Below are positions 45,130 to 52,512 of a stretch of DNA of 64,000 nt, one piece after another. This DNA comes from PALSA-505 sp963702235. GTDB taxonomy: Bacteria > Actinomycetota > Actinomycetes > Streptosporangiales > Streptosporangiaceae. Both the position numbers and the translations under genes were made by a program. Below the pieces are notes generated by a model. The model worked only from the letters and a program-made list of their open reading frames with translations. It made no database searches and was not told the origin of the DNA. Location: contig CAVPBZ010000016.1 in the NCBI GenBank assembly GCA_963702235.1, forward strand, positions 62,001 through 126,000. Direction: 5' to 3'. How positions within the stretch are numbered: the stretch's first letter is position 1; each line of letters starts with the position of its first letter.

Positions 45130-45907
45130 GCCCAAGCAGTCCGTCGCTGCGGCAGATGCAGTGGTGCTGCAGCAGATAGAGGCGGGATATGAACCGGGCA
45201 TCCCCGTGGTCAAAGGTGTGTCCGCGAGCTTCAAGGCGGGCCAGATCTCGGCTGTCCTTGGTGTCAACGGCGCGGGGAAGAGCACGTTGATGAAAGCAGT
45301 GGCCGGCCTCGTGTCTGTGTATTCGGGCCATATTGTAATGAATGGGGCCGATGTCACGGGAAGCAACGCTGCCGCGCTCGCGAAGCGGGGTTTGAGCTAC
45401 GTTCCGCAAAACCATGATGTTTTCGGCTCGATGACTGTCAACGAAAATCTGAAGATGGGCGGCTATATCCTTTCGAAGGTCAAGTCAAGAGAACGGGTTG
45501 CCGCCGTCCTGGACATACTTCCATCCCTCAAAGGGCTGCGCAGCCGGCGGGCTGAGACCTTGAGCGGTGGCGAGCGGAAGATGGTCGCGATCGGCAGGGC
45601 CCTTGTCGCCGAGCCAGTCGTGCTTATTGTCGATGAACCCACCGCTGGCTTGTCTCCGGACGCGGGCCGCAAGGTCCTCAATGAGGTGCTCCCGAGGCTG
45701 ACCGGAGTGGGTGTGGCGGTTATCGCGGTGGAGCAGCGAGTAAAGGACGTGCTCGCCGTCGCCGACTGGTGTCACGTCCTGGTGGCCGGCAAGGTGGCGC
45801 TATCTTGTCCCGCTCACCAGGCGCGTGACCACGACATGCTGGGAGCGGTGATGCTCGGCGGCAGTCCGGAGAATTGGCCAGCGGCATCAGAGGAGCGGTC
45901 GTCATGA
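45110..45907 (+). CDS. livF: Branched-chain-type ABC ATPase (LivF)
   Basis: 265 aa. Walker A LGVNGAGKST; Q-loop SYVPQNHDVFGSMTVNENLK; signature TLSGGERKMVAIGRAL; Walker B VLIVDEPTAGLSPDAG; H-loop position is VEQRVKDVL, where LivF proteins have Gln-type switches, so this is normal. ATG 45110 lies inside the livG gene (20-bp overlap). Second ATPase of the heterodimer. A 72-bp gap separates it from the binding-protein gene. Confidence 0.93.
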   Translation: MPTWSAEPKQSVAAADAVVLQQIEAGYEPGIPVVKGVSASFKAGQISAVLGVNGAGKSTLMKAVAGLVSVYSGHIVMNGADVTGSNAAALAKRGLSYVPQNHDVFGSMTVNENLKMGGYILSKVKSRERVAAVLDILPSLKGLRSRRAETLSGGERKMVAIGRALVAEPVVLIVDEPTAGLSPDAGRKVLNEVLPRLTGVGVAVIAVEQRVKDVLAVADWCHVLVAGKVALSCPAHQARDHDMLGAVMLGGSPENWPAASEERSS

Positions 45908-45979
45908 CGGTGACGAGCCCTGGTGCCGAGGTAGTCAAGATTGTGTTCTGCATTGCGCGAGAACTGAAGGAGCCAGTCC

Positions 45980-47356
45980 ATGTTGAACGCGAATTTTGCC
46001 CCTGAGCGGCAAGCCGCATTCGGGAAGAGGATTACGCTGCGGACTGCGGCTGCGCTGACTGGTCTCTGCCTGGTGGCTGGATGCAGCAGCGCGGCGACCT
46101 CTGGGTCTGCCTCGTCGTCGCCGCCGGTTTCGACAGGCCCAGCGAGCCCGGCGAAGAGCGGGTCGCTGGTGGTCGCGTCGTTCGCGCCCTTCAGCGGTCC
46201 GGACGCGTCCTACGGCCCGGAGGGGGCGTCGGGCATGATTGCGGCCATCGTAGATATCAACGCGCACGAGGGAGTGCTCGGGCACAAGTTCGTGTGGGCG
46301 AACGTCGATGACCGTGGCGACCCGGCGGATGCGGTTCCGGCCGCGGACAAGCTGATCGCCAGCACCCCGAACCTGGTCGGGATCATGGGCCCAGACTCCA
46401 ATGAGGCATCGGCGACGATCCCGATCTTCAACCGGGCGCACATCCCGATGACGGTCGGAGCGGGTCAGTCACTGTTCGACAAGACTTCCTACAAGTACTT
46501 CTGGCGCAATACCCCGCCCGACGCCGCCGTCGGCTACGCGATGGCCTACTACGCGGCGCGGGTGAAGCACTGCACAACCGCCGCCGCGGTCTACGCCACC
46601 GACGTCGCCTCGCAGGGAGCCGGGCCCGCATCCGTGCACGCGTTCCAGGCCCTCGGCGGCAAGATCGTCGCCAGCATCTCTCTCTCCCCGGGCCAGCCGT
46701 CCTATGAGACCGAGGCGGCGCAGGTCGCCAGCGCTCACGCCTGCGCGATCTTCACCGAGGAGGACGCTCCCACCGGCGCCACGTTCTTCAAGGAACTCCT
46801 CCAGCTCAACGGCCTGTCCTCCGTCATCGGCACCTCTGGGACGATCGTGCCGGGCTGGCTCAGCGCGATGAAGAGCGCCCTCAGCGCGCAGACCTTCGCC
46901 AAGAGCTACGTCGGGCTCACCTTCGGCGCCCCCGACCCCAGCGTCACCCCCGCCTACCACCTCTACCAGCAAGACATCCACGCCGCCGCCAAAGACGTCG
47001 AAAGCCCTTCCTCGCAGTGGCTCAACGACCCGTACGGCATGTCCAGCTGGGATGCAATGAACGAGTACGCGCTGGCCATGCTGATGGCCCACAGCGTGTC
47101 CCCGCAGGTGTTCGACCCCTTCATCTATACCGTCACCCAGCCGGCCCGAGGCGCGGTCATCGTGCACAACTTCGCCCAGGGAGCCGCCGCCCTCGCCCAG
47201 CACAAGAAGATCGAATATGTCGGCGCGCTCGGCGAGTCGCCCTACAACACCTACCACAACGGGTTCGGCACCTTTGATGTCCAGGCCGCCGGCGGGAACG
47301 TCGTCGGCACCGTCAGCGCCCGCGCCATCCTTCCCCTCGTCGCCAGATTCGGATGA
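45980..47356 (+). CDS. livK: Branched-chain-type substrate-binding lipoprotein (LivK)
   Basis: 458 aa; RBS AAGGAG. Signal peptide with lipobox CLVAGC, a Ser/Ala/Pro linker, then the Peripla_BP_6 fold: SLVVASFAPFSGPDASYGPE, GMIAAIVDINAHEGVLGHKF, ADAVPAADKLIASTPNLVGI, MGPDSNEASATIPIFNRAHI PMTVG, YFWRNTPPDAAVGYAMAYYA. Ser/Thr/Asp residues at the inter-lobe positions are present, but which ligand they select is not readable. Last gene of the Rieske-Liv operon; the only extracellular receptor of this importer. Confidence 0.92.
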   Translation: MLNANFAPERQAAFGKRITLRTAAALTGLCLVAGCSSAATSGSASSSPPVSTGPASPAKSGSLVVASFAPFSGPDASYGPEGASGMIAAIVDINAHEGVLGHKFVWANVDDRGDPADAVPAADKLIASTPNLVGIMGPDSNEASATIPIFNRAHIPMTVGAGQSLFDKTSYKYFWRNTPPDAAVGYAMAYYAARVKHCTTAAAVYATDVASQGAGPASVHAFQALGGKIVASISLSPGQPSYETEAAQVASAHACAIFTEEDAPTGATFFKELLQLNGLSSVIGTSGTIVPGWLSAMKSALSAQTFAKSYVGLTFGAPDPSVTPAYHLYQQDIHAAAKDVESPSSQWLNDPYGMSSWDAMNEYALAMLMAHSVSPQVFDPFIYTVTQPARGAVIVHNFAQGAAALAQHKKIEYVGALGESPYNTYHNGFGTFDVQAAGGNVVGTVSARAILPLVARFG

Positions 47357-47470
47357 ACGACGGGCGCCCTGACCACTGACTCCGGGTTTGGCGTGACGGG
47401 CGACGCCGGGCGGTTCATACTTACTACTGGGTAACAAGCCCCGCGAGTCCAGGCAGACGGGAGACAGGCG

Positions 47471-48802
47471 ATGTCGGTGTGGATCCGATCCAGGGTGGCC
47501 GTGACGACAGCGGTGGCCCTGGCGGTGGCTGGCCTGCTCGGCGTGTCAGCCCCGCTGGCGCGGGCGGCGACCGTTCCCGGCCGGGGCTCCTTCTATGCCT
47601 ACCGGGGCAGCACGCCGCTGGCTCAGGTCCCGCCGGGCACCGTGCTGAAGACCCGGACCCTGTCCTACCACGTCACCGGCGTGGCGCTTCCGGTCCGCGT
47701 CATCCAGCTGGTGTACCGGTCGGCCGGCGCGCTGGGCCAGCCGGCGACGAACGTCACCTCGGTGCTCCAGCCGCCCGTGCGCCTGGGCTCCCCCCGCGCG
47801 GTCTCCTACCAGTCCTTCTACGACTCGCTCAACCCGGCCGACGAACCTTCCGTCCAGATTGCCGGCGGGGTCAGCCTGGGCGGGTTCATTACTGACGCCG
47901 AGTCGGTGGTGATCGCCCCCTTGCTGCTGCAGGGCTACACGGTCATCGTTCCCGACACCGAGGGCCAGACCGCTGACTTCGCCGCCGGACCGGAGTACGG
48001 GATCAACACCCTTAACTCGATACGGGCCGCTACAAGCTCCCCGCTCACGGGACTGACCACCAGCACCCCGATCGGCATGTTCGGCTACTCGGGGGGTGCG
48101 ATCGCCACCGACTGGGCCGCCCAGATGGCACCGGCCTACGCCCCTGACGTCAACCAGCAGCTGGTCGGCGCCGCCGAAGGCGGCGTGCTCGTCGACCCGG
48201 CCCACAACCTCTCGTACGTGAGCGGCAGCCTCGTCTGGGCGGGTGTTATGCCGATGGCCATCATCGGTATCGCCCGGGGTTTCCACATCAGCATCACGCC
48301 CTACCTGAGCAGTTACGGACGTCAGCTCTACAACAAGCTGCAAAAAGCATCGATCACCAACGTCCTGGGCCAGTACCCGGGGCTTACCTTTGCCCAGCTG
48401 GCTAAACCACAATACGCAAATCCGGCCAGCATTCCCGTCCTCGTCAAAGTCGAGAATGAGCTCAATACCGGCAGCCTCGGGTCTCCCGCCATTCCCATGT
48501 TTATCGGCCAGGGGGCCAACGGCATCCTCGAAGGCACCCCAGGCAACAAGCCCGGCATCGGTCCCGGCGACGGGGTGATGATTGCGGGCGACGTCCGCAC
48601 CCTGGCCCGCGGCTTCTGTGCCTCCGGCACGGCCGTGGACTACACCCAGTACGACGCTACGAGCCATGTGACGACCTTCCCCCTCTGGATTCCGGCGGCC
48701 CTGGCCTGGCTCGACAGCCTTTTTGCCGGAAGCCAGGCACCGAATGACTGCTCGCAGATCGCGCCCGGCAACTCCCTGGCTCCCGTGCAACCCGTCGGCT
48801 GA
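47471..48802 (+). CDS. Secreted lipase (LIP-family alpha/beta hydrolase)
   Basis: 443 aa. Signal peptide with hydrophobic core AVTTAVALAVAGLLGVSAPL and cleavage after ARA. The mature start GRGSFYAYRGSTPLAQVPPG TVLKTR is typical of actinobacterial secretory lipases. Nucleophile elbow IGMFGYSGGAIATDWAAQ (GYSGG), Asp and His later (GQGANGILEGTPGNKPGIG region, SHVTTFPLWIPAALAWL). Ser is intact. It probably hydrolyses esters or triglycerides outside the cell. It follows the livK gene by 114 bp on the same strand, with its own RBS GGGAG; no clear link to the transporter. Confidence 0.85.
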   Translation: MSVWIRSRVAVTTAVALAVAGLLGVSAPLARAATVPGRGSFYAYRGSTPLAQVPPGTVLKTRTLSYHVTGVALPVRVIQLVYRSAGALGQPATNVTSVLQPPVRLGSPRAVSYQSFYDSLNPADEPSVQIAGGVSLGGFITDAESVVIAPLLLQGYTVIVPDTEGQTADFAAGPEYGINTLNSIRAATSSPLTGLTTSTPIGMFGYSGGAIATDWAAQMAPAYAPDVNQQLVGAAEGGVLVDPAHNLSYVSGSLVWAGVMPMAIIGIARGFHISITPYLSSYGRQLYNKLQKASITNVLGQYPGLTFAQLAKPQYANPASIPVLVKVENELNTGSLGSPAIPMFIGQGANGILEGTPGNKPGIGPGDGVMIAGDVRTLARGFCASGTAVDYTQYDATSHVTTFPLWIPAALAWLDSLFAGSQAPNDCSQIAPGNSLAPVQPVG

Positions 48803-48836
48803 GGACGCCTGGGGGAGCTGAGGACGCCTGGGGGAG
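48800..48836. repeat. Tandem 18-mer duplicating a ribosome-binding site
   Basis: TGAGGACGCCTGGGGGAG occurs at 48800-48817 and 48819-48836 (period 19). The first copy contains the lipase stop; the second supplies GGGGGAG for the MmcQ gene. A recent local duplication. Confidence 0.9.
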
Positions 48837-48843
48837 ATGCGCT

Positions 48844-49206
48844 ATGACAGCCGGTGTGGCCGGGCGGGTCCGGACGATCTGCCTGGCGCTGCCCGAGGTT
48901 ACCGAGCGGCTCAGCCACGGCGCGCCGACCTGGTTCGCCGGGAAGAGCGCGTTCGTGACGGTATGGGCGCAGGGTCATCACGCGGATGACTTTCCGCATC
49001 TGTGGTGTGCGGGCCTGCCGGGGGCGCAGCACGAACTGGTTACCTCCCAGCCCGGCCGGTTCTTCAGGCCGCCCTATGTGGGCGGCCGGGGATGGATCGG
49101 TGTCCGGCTTGACCGCCAGGCGGGCTGGGCGGAGATCGCGGAATTGTGCCAGGACGCGTACCGGGCCGTGGCCCCCGCCCGGCTGGTCGCTCTGCTGGAC
49201 CGCTAG
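48844..49206 (+). CDS. MmcQ/YjbR-family protein
   Basis: 120 aa. RTICLALPEVTERLSHGAPT WF, KSAFVTVWAQ, the strand RFFRPPYVGGRGWIGVRLDR and the terminal helix WAEIAELCQDAYRAVAPARL reproduce the MmcQ/YjbR fold (DNA-binding-like double-wing). Normal length. Function unknown; single-gene family common in actinomycetes. RBS GGGGGAG, 7 nt upstream. Convergent with the binding-protein gene at 49239. Confidence 0.85.
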   Translation: MTAGVAGRVRTICLALPEVTERLSHGAPTWFAGKSAFVTVWAQGHHADDFPHLWCAGLPGAQHELVTSQPGRFFRPPYVGGRGWIGVRLDRQAGWAEIAELCQDAYRAVAPARLVALLDR

Positions 49207-49238
49207 CCGCACCAGCCCGACCTGGCTGGGTGGGCTCG

Positions 49239-50312
49239 CTACCTGGTGAAGCCTTCGAGCTTGTTTGCCTTGATCACGTAGGAGTTCGTGTAGGTGGTCG
49301 CGAGGTTGACCGGACCGGTGACCTTGCCGGCGAGTTTCTCGACGGCGAGGATGCCCTGCGGCCCGCTGGCCGGCATCATCCCGTCGGGGAGGAACTGAGT
49401 CTTGTCCTTCGCGAGCGCGCTGATGTAGTCAGCGCGGGTGGTGAGCCCGTTCGAGACGTAGGCGGGCGGCATCTTGGCGGCGATCTGGGCCGCGCTGTGC
49501 GTGCTGATCCAGTGCATCGTCGCGACGAGCGCGTCGACCACCTTCTGAACGGTGTCCCGGTGTGCGCTTACCCAGCTGGCCTGTGCCAGCACGCCCGCGG
49601 TCGGCTGGAAACCGCCCAGCCACTGCTTGACGCCGCTTGTGGTCGCGAGGTCGATCGCGGAGTAGCCGATGTGCTGCTTCTCGATCGCGTTGACAGTCGG
49701 CTGCGTGGTCATCGCGCAGGCGACCCGGTGATGCTGCAGCGCGGCGATCACGGTGGGGCCGGCGCCGACGGCCACGCGGCTGAACTGCTTCGATGTCAGG
49801 TGGTACCGCGCAGCGAGGTAGAGCACCAGGTCGTCGGTCCCCGATCCGATGTCCGTGACGCCGATGCTCTTGCCCGCCCAGTCAGCAGGCGTCTTGACCC
49901 CGGCGCCGTTGTAGCACATCACCCGCTCGCCGGGCGCGCCGCTGAGCTGCGCCACGTCGATGACGTTCTTCCCGGCCAGCTGGAAGTCGATGGTGTGCAC
50001 GTACCAGGCCCCGGCCATGTCCACCTGACCGGACGCCATCGCCGTCTCCGCCCCGACTCCGCCCGTCTGCTCGGTACTGAGCTGCATGTTGACGCCGTAC
50101 TTCTGGTAGTAACCGAGGCCCTGGGCGAGCTGGTAGGGCAGGTAAATCTGCTTGTCGATACCGCCGACCATCATCGTGACCGTGGGCAGCCCGCTGCCGC
50201 TGGCACCGCCAGCCGCGCTGCTGCACGCTGCGAGACCGGCCGCGAACACGATCGCAGCCGCTCCGGCCAGCGCCCTGACGGGGATTCGCCTCAATGTGAA
50301 CATGGTGAGCAC
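49239..50312 (-). CDS. Nitrate/sulfonate/taurine-type ABC binding lipoprotein
   Basis: 357 aa. Signal peptide with lipobox LAACSS; then TVTMMVGGIDKQIYLPYQLA QGLGYY, the N-terminal lobe of NMT1/SsuA-type binding proteins, AMASGQVDMAGAWYVHTIDF, GKSIGVTDIGSGTDDLVLYL, and AVEKLAGKVTG near the end. Full length. First-in-strand order is ATPase (51330-52190), permease (50386-51333), binding protein, all on the minus strand, so it is the last gene of a complete importer. Ligand could be an alkylsulfonate, pyrimidine precursor or other small anion. Confidence 0.88.
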   Translation of the reverse strand: MLTMFTLRRIPVRALAGAAAIVFAAGLAACSSAAGGASGSGLPTVTMMVGGIDKQIYLPYQLAQGLGYYQKYGVNMQLSTEQTGGVGAETAMASGQVDMAGAWYVHTIDFQLAGKNVIDVAQLSGAPGERVMCYNGAGVKTPADWAGKSIGVTDIGSGTDDLVLYLAARYHLTSKQFSRVAVGAGPTVIAALQHHRVACAMTTQPTVNAIEKQHIGYSAIDLATTSGVKQWLGGFQPTAGVLAQASWVSAHRDTVQKVVDALVATMHWISTHSAAQIAAKMPPAYVSNGLTTRADYISALAKDKTQFLPDGMMPASGPQGILAVEKLAGKVTGPVNLATTYTNSYVIKANKLEGFTR

Positions 50313-50385
50313 GCTCCTTTCCGTTTCTCTGCTTGTCGTGCCTGGGTGAGTGCGGACTGTGCGGGCCGTCGCGGCCCGCAGCAGT

Positions 50386-51333
50386 TCAGGTACCGGCGGC
50401 CATGGCCGCGTCGGTGGTGGCGATGGCTACATCAGCGGATGCCGTCTGGGGCCGCCAGGAGAGCAGCCGCCGCTCCAGCTGGCCGATCAGGCCCTCGGCG
50501 GTGAGGGCCAGGATCGCGATGATCAGCATCGCGGCGAACACGCCGTCAGGATTGAAGTTGTTCTGCGCGGTGGCGATGACCAGCCCTAGGCCTTTCTGCG
50601 CGCCGAGGAACTCGCCGACGATCGCGCCGATGATGGCGAACCCGAAGGCCACGTGCAGGCTCGCGATGATCCAGGTGAGCGCAGACGGCAGCACGACGTG
50701 ACGGACGATCTGGAACCGGGAGGCGCCCAGCACGCGCGCGCTGGCGATGAAGTTGCGGTCGACTTCGCGGACGCCCTGGAAGGCGTTGAAGAAGACGACG
50801 AAGAAGACCAGGACGGCGGCCAGCATCACCTTGGAGGTCGTGCCCAGGCCCAGCCAGACGACGAAGATCGAGCCCAGCACGATGCGCGGGAGCGCGTTCA
50901 TGGCCTTGATGTAGGGCCCGAGGACGTCGGCGAGGAACCGGACCTGCCCCAGCAGGACCCCGAAGACAATGCCGCCGGCCACGCCCACGGCGAAGCCCAG
51001 GAGTGCTTCCTTCATCGTGATCCATACCTGCAGCCACAGCGAGCCGTATTCGGTTCCGTGCTGCGCCCAGTCGGTGAGCTGGTGCCAGACGCCGCTGGGC
51101 TGGCCGAAGAAGAACGGATCGACGATTTTCCAGGTCGTGAACAGCTGCCAGCCGCCGAGCAGGAACACGAGGGTGCCGGCCCGGGCCGCCCAGATGAGCT
51201 GCCGCCGGCGCCGGGCCCGCTGCCTCGCCCGGGCGGAGATCGCGGTTTCCGCCGCGGCTGGATCCGGCGCGATGGCGGACCGGGCCGCGGTGATGGCCGC
51301 CGGGCCGGCGGCGTCGGCTGTCTTCCGGCTCAT
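50386..51333 (-). CDS. SsuC/TauC-type ABC permease
   Basis: 315 aa from ATG 51333, overlapping the ATPase stop (ATGA). A variable N-terminus of about 55 residues, then membrane helices: AARAGTLVFLLGGWQLF, MKEALLGFAVGVAGGIVFGV, IVLGSIFVVWLGLGTTSKVM, LAAVLVFFVVFFNAFQGVRE, and the EAA loop VDRNFIASARVLGASRFQIV RHVVLPSALTWI. Canonical BPD_transp_1 layout. The C-terminal 40 residues are Ala-rich and variable. Confidence 0.9.
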   Translation of the reverse strand: MSRKTADAAGPAAITAARSAIAPDPAAAETAISARARQRARRRRQLIWAARAGTLVFLLGGWQLFTTWKIVDPFFFGQPSGVWHQLTDWAQHGTEYGSLWLQVWITMKEALLGFAVGVAGGIVFGVLLGQVRFLADVLGPYIKAMNALPRIVLGSIFVVWLGLGTTSKVMLAAVLVFFVVFFNAFQGVREVDRNFIASARVLGASRFQIVRHVVLPSALTWIIASLHVAFGFAIIGAIVGEFLGAQKGLGLVIATAQNNFNPDGVFAAMLIIAILALTAEGLIGQLERRLLSWRPQTASADVAIATTDAAMAAGT

Positions 51334-52190
51334 GACTGTCCTCCCCCGGCCGGGCCCGCGGTGCGCGCGTAGGCGCGCTGCACCTCTTCGCGCAGTGCCT
51401 GCCAGATCTGCTGCTGAAGTTCCACGAAGCGAGGCTGGAAGCGGATCTCCTGCACCACTCCCCGGGGCCGGGGGAGGTCGATGTCGTAGACCCCCTTGAC
51501 CGTGCCGGGCCCCGCGGTCATGACCACGACCCGGTCGGCCAGGGCGATCGCCTCTTCCAGGTCGTGGGTGACGAAGATGACCGACGGCCGGGTCCGCTCC
51601 CACAGCGTGAGCAGCTCGTTGGACATGATCGCCTTCGTCTGGACGTCCAGGGCGGCGAACGGCTCGTCCATCAGCAGGATGGACGGCTCGTTGATCAGCG
51701 CCGCCGCCAGGCTTACCCGCTTGCGCATGCCGCCGGACAGCTGATGGGGGTGATGGTTCTCGAAGCCGGCCAGGCCCACTGTCCGCAGCCACTCCCTGCC
51801 GCTGGCGAGGGCCTCCTTCTTGGACGTCCCGCGGAAGACCGGGCCCAGCGCCACATTGGCGAGCACGGTCTTCCAGGGCAGCAGCGCATCGGCCTGGAAC
51901 ATGAAGCTGGTGCCCGGAGTGATCCCGTCGGCCGGCTGGCCGCCCACGCGCACCACGCCCGCGCTGGGCCGGTCAAGACCTGCGACCATGGTCAGGGTCG
52001 TCAACTTGCCGCAGCCGGTCGGCCCGACGACCGCACAGAACTGGCCGGGCTCGACGGTCAGGTTCACGTCGCGCAATGCGGTGAACACCGTCCCGGCCGG
52101 GGTCAGGAAACGCTTGGTCACCGCCGACAGTTCTATGCCGGCGTGCTCGCGCCGCGGCGTGCTAATCTCGGGATCAGCCAGCACGCTCAT
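51330..52190 (-). CDS. SsuB/TauB-type ABC ATPase with altered Walker A
   Basis: 286 aa from ATG 52190 (RBS AAGGAG). Signature HQLSGGMRKRVSLAAAL, Walker B ILLMDEPFAALD, H-loop FVTHDLEEA are canonical. The Walker A reads GPTGCGKLTT: Lys62 is kept but residue 63, normally Ser or Thr and a Mg-ATP ligand, is Leu (codon TTG, 52002-52004; TCG to TTG is one transition). Such a change usually cripples ATP hydrolysis, though the next residue is Thr. Either a real variant or a sequencing error. Drives uptake by the SsuC/binding-protein pair; no second ATPase is present. Confidence 0.88.
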   Translation of the reverse strand: MSVLADPEISTPRREHAGIELSAVTKRFLTPAGTVFTALRDVNLTVEPGQFCAVVGPTGCGKLTTLTMVAGLDRPSAGVVRVGGQPADGITPGTSFMFQADALLPWKTVLANVALGPVFRGTSKKEALASGREWLRTVGLAGFENHHPHQLSGGMRKRVSLAAALINEPSILLMDEPFAALDVQTKAIMSNELLTLWERTRPSVIFVTHDLEEAIALADRVVVMTAGPGTVKGVYDIDLPRPRGVVQEIRFQPRFVELQQQIWQALREEVQRAYARTAGPAGGGQS

Positions 52191-52354
52191 CGCATTCTCC
52201 TTGCTGGCGCGAATGGCGCCATTTTCCTGCTGGTTCCGGTTCGGGAAAGGCATGACCAATCACGGCATCCGCTCGGTTGAGGAAAGCTGGACTCGCATGC
52301 CGGGAACCTAACCCGACCGTGTGGCCTGGGTCACGCTTACGCTCGATGACCGCA

Positions 52355-52405
52355 TAAAGCGCGCTGCGCTCGTTACGATCAATGCTCGCGTAAAGCGCGC
52401 TGCGC
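52355..52405. repeat. Direct repeat in the promoter region between ABC and two-component operons
   Basis: TAAAGCGCGCTGCGC occurs at 52355-52369 and 52391-52405 (period 36), each followed by a CGTT-containing, related stretch ending near ATGCTC. The repeats lie in the 322-bp divergent region (52191-52512) between the importer and the DcuS/DcuR-like pair, which holds no gene. They could be binding sites for the response regulator. Confidence 0.8.
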
Positions 52406-52512
52406 GCGTTTTGCTCGTTATGCTCAAGGCCGCGCGGCTTTACCCTCTTGATAAGCTGCTGTTACACTGCGGAAACTCGTGAGAACCCTGGCTAGATAGC
52501 CCGAGGAGCCAG

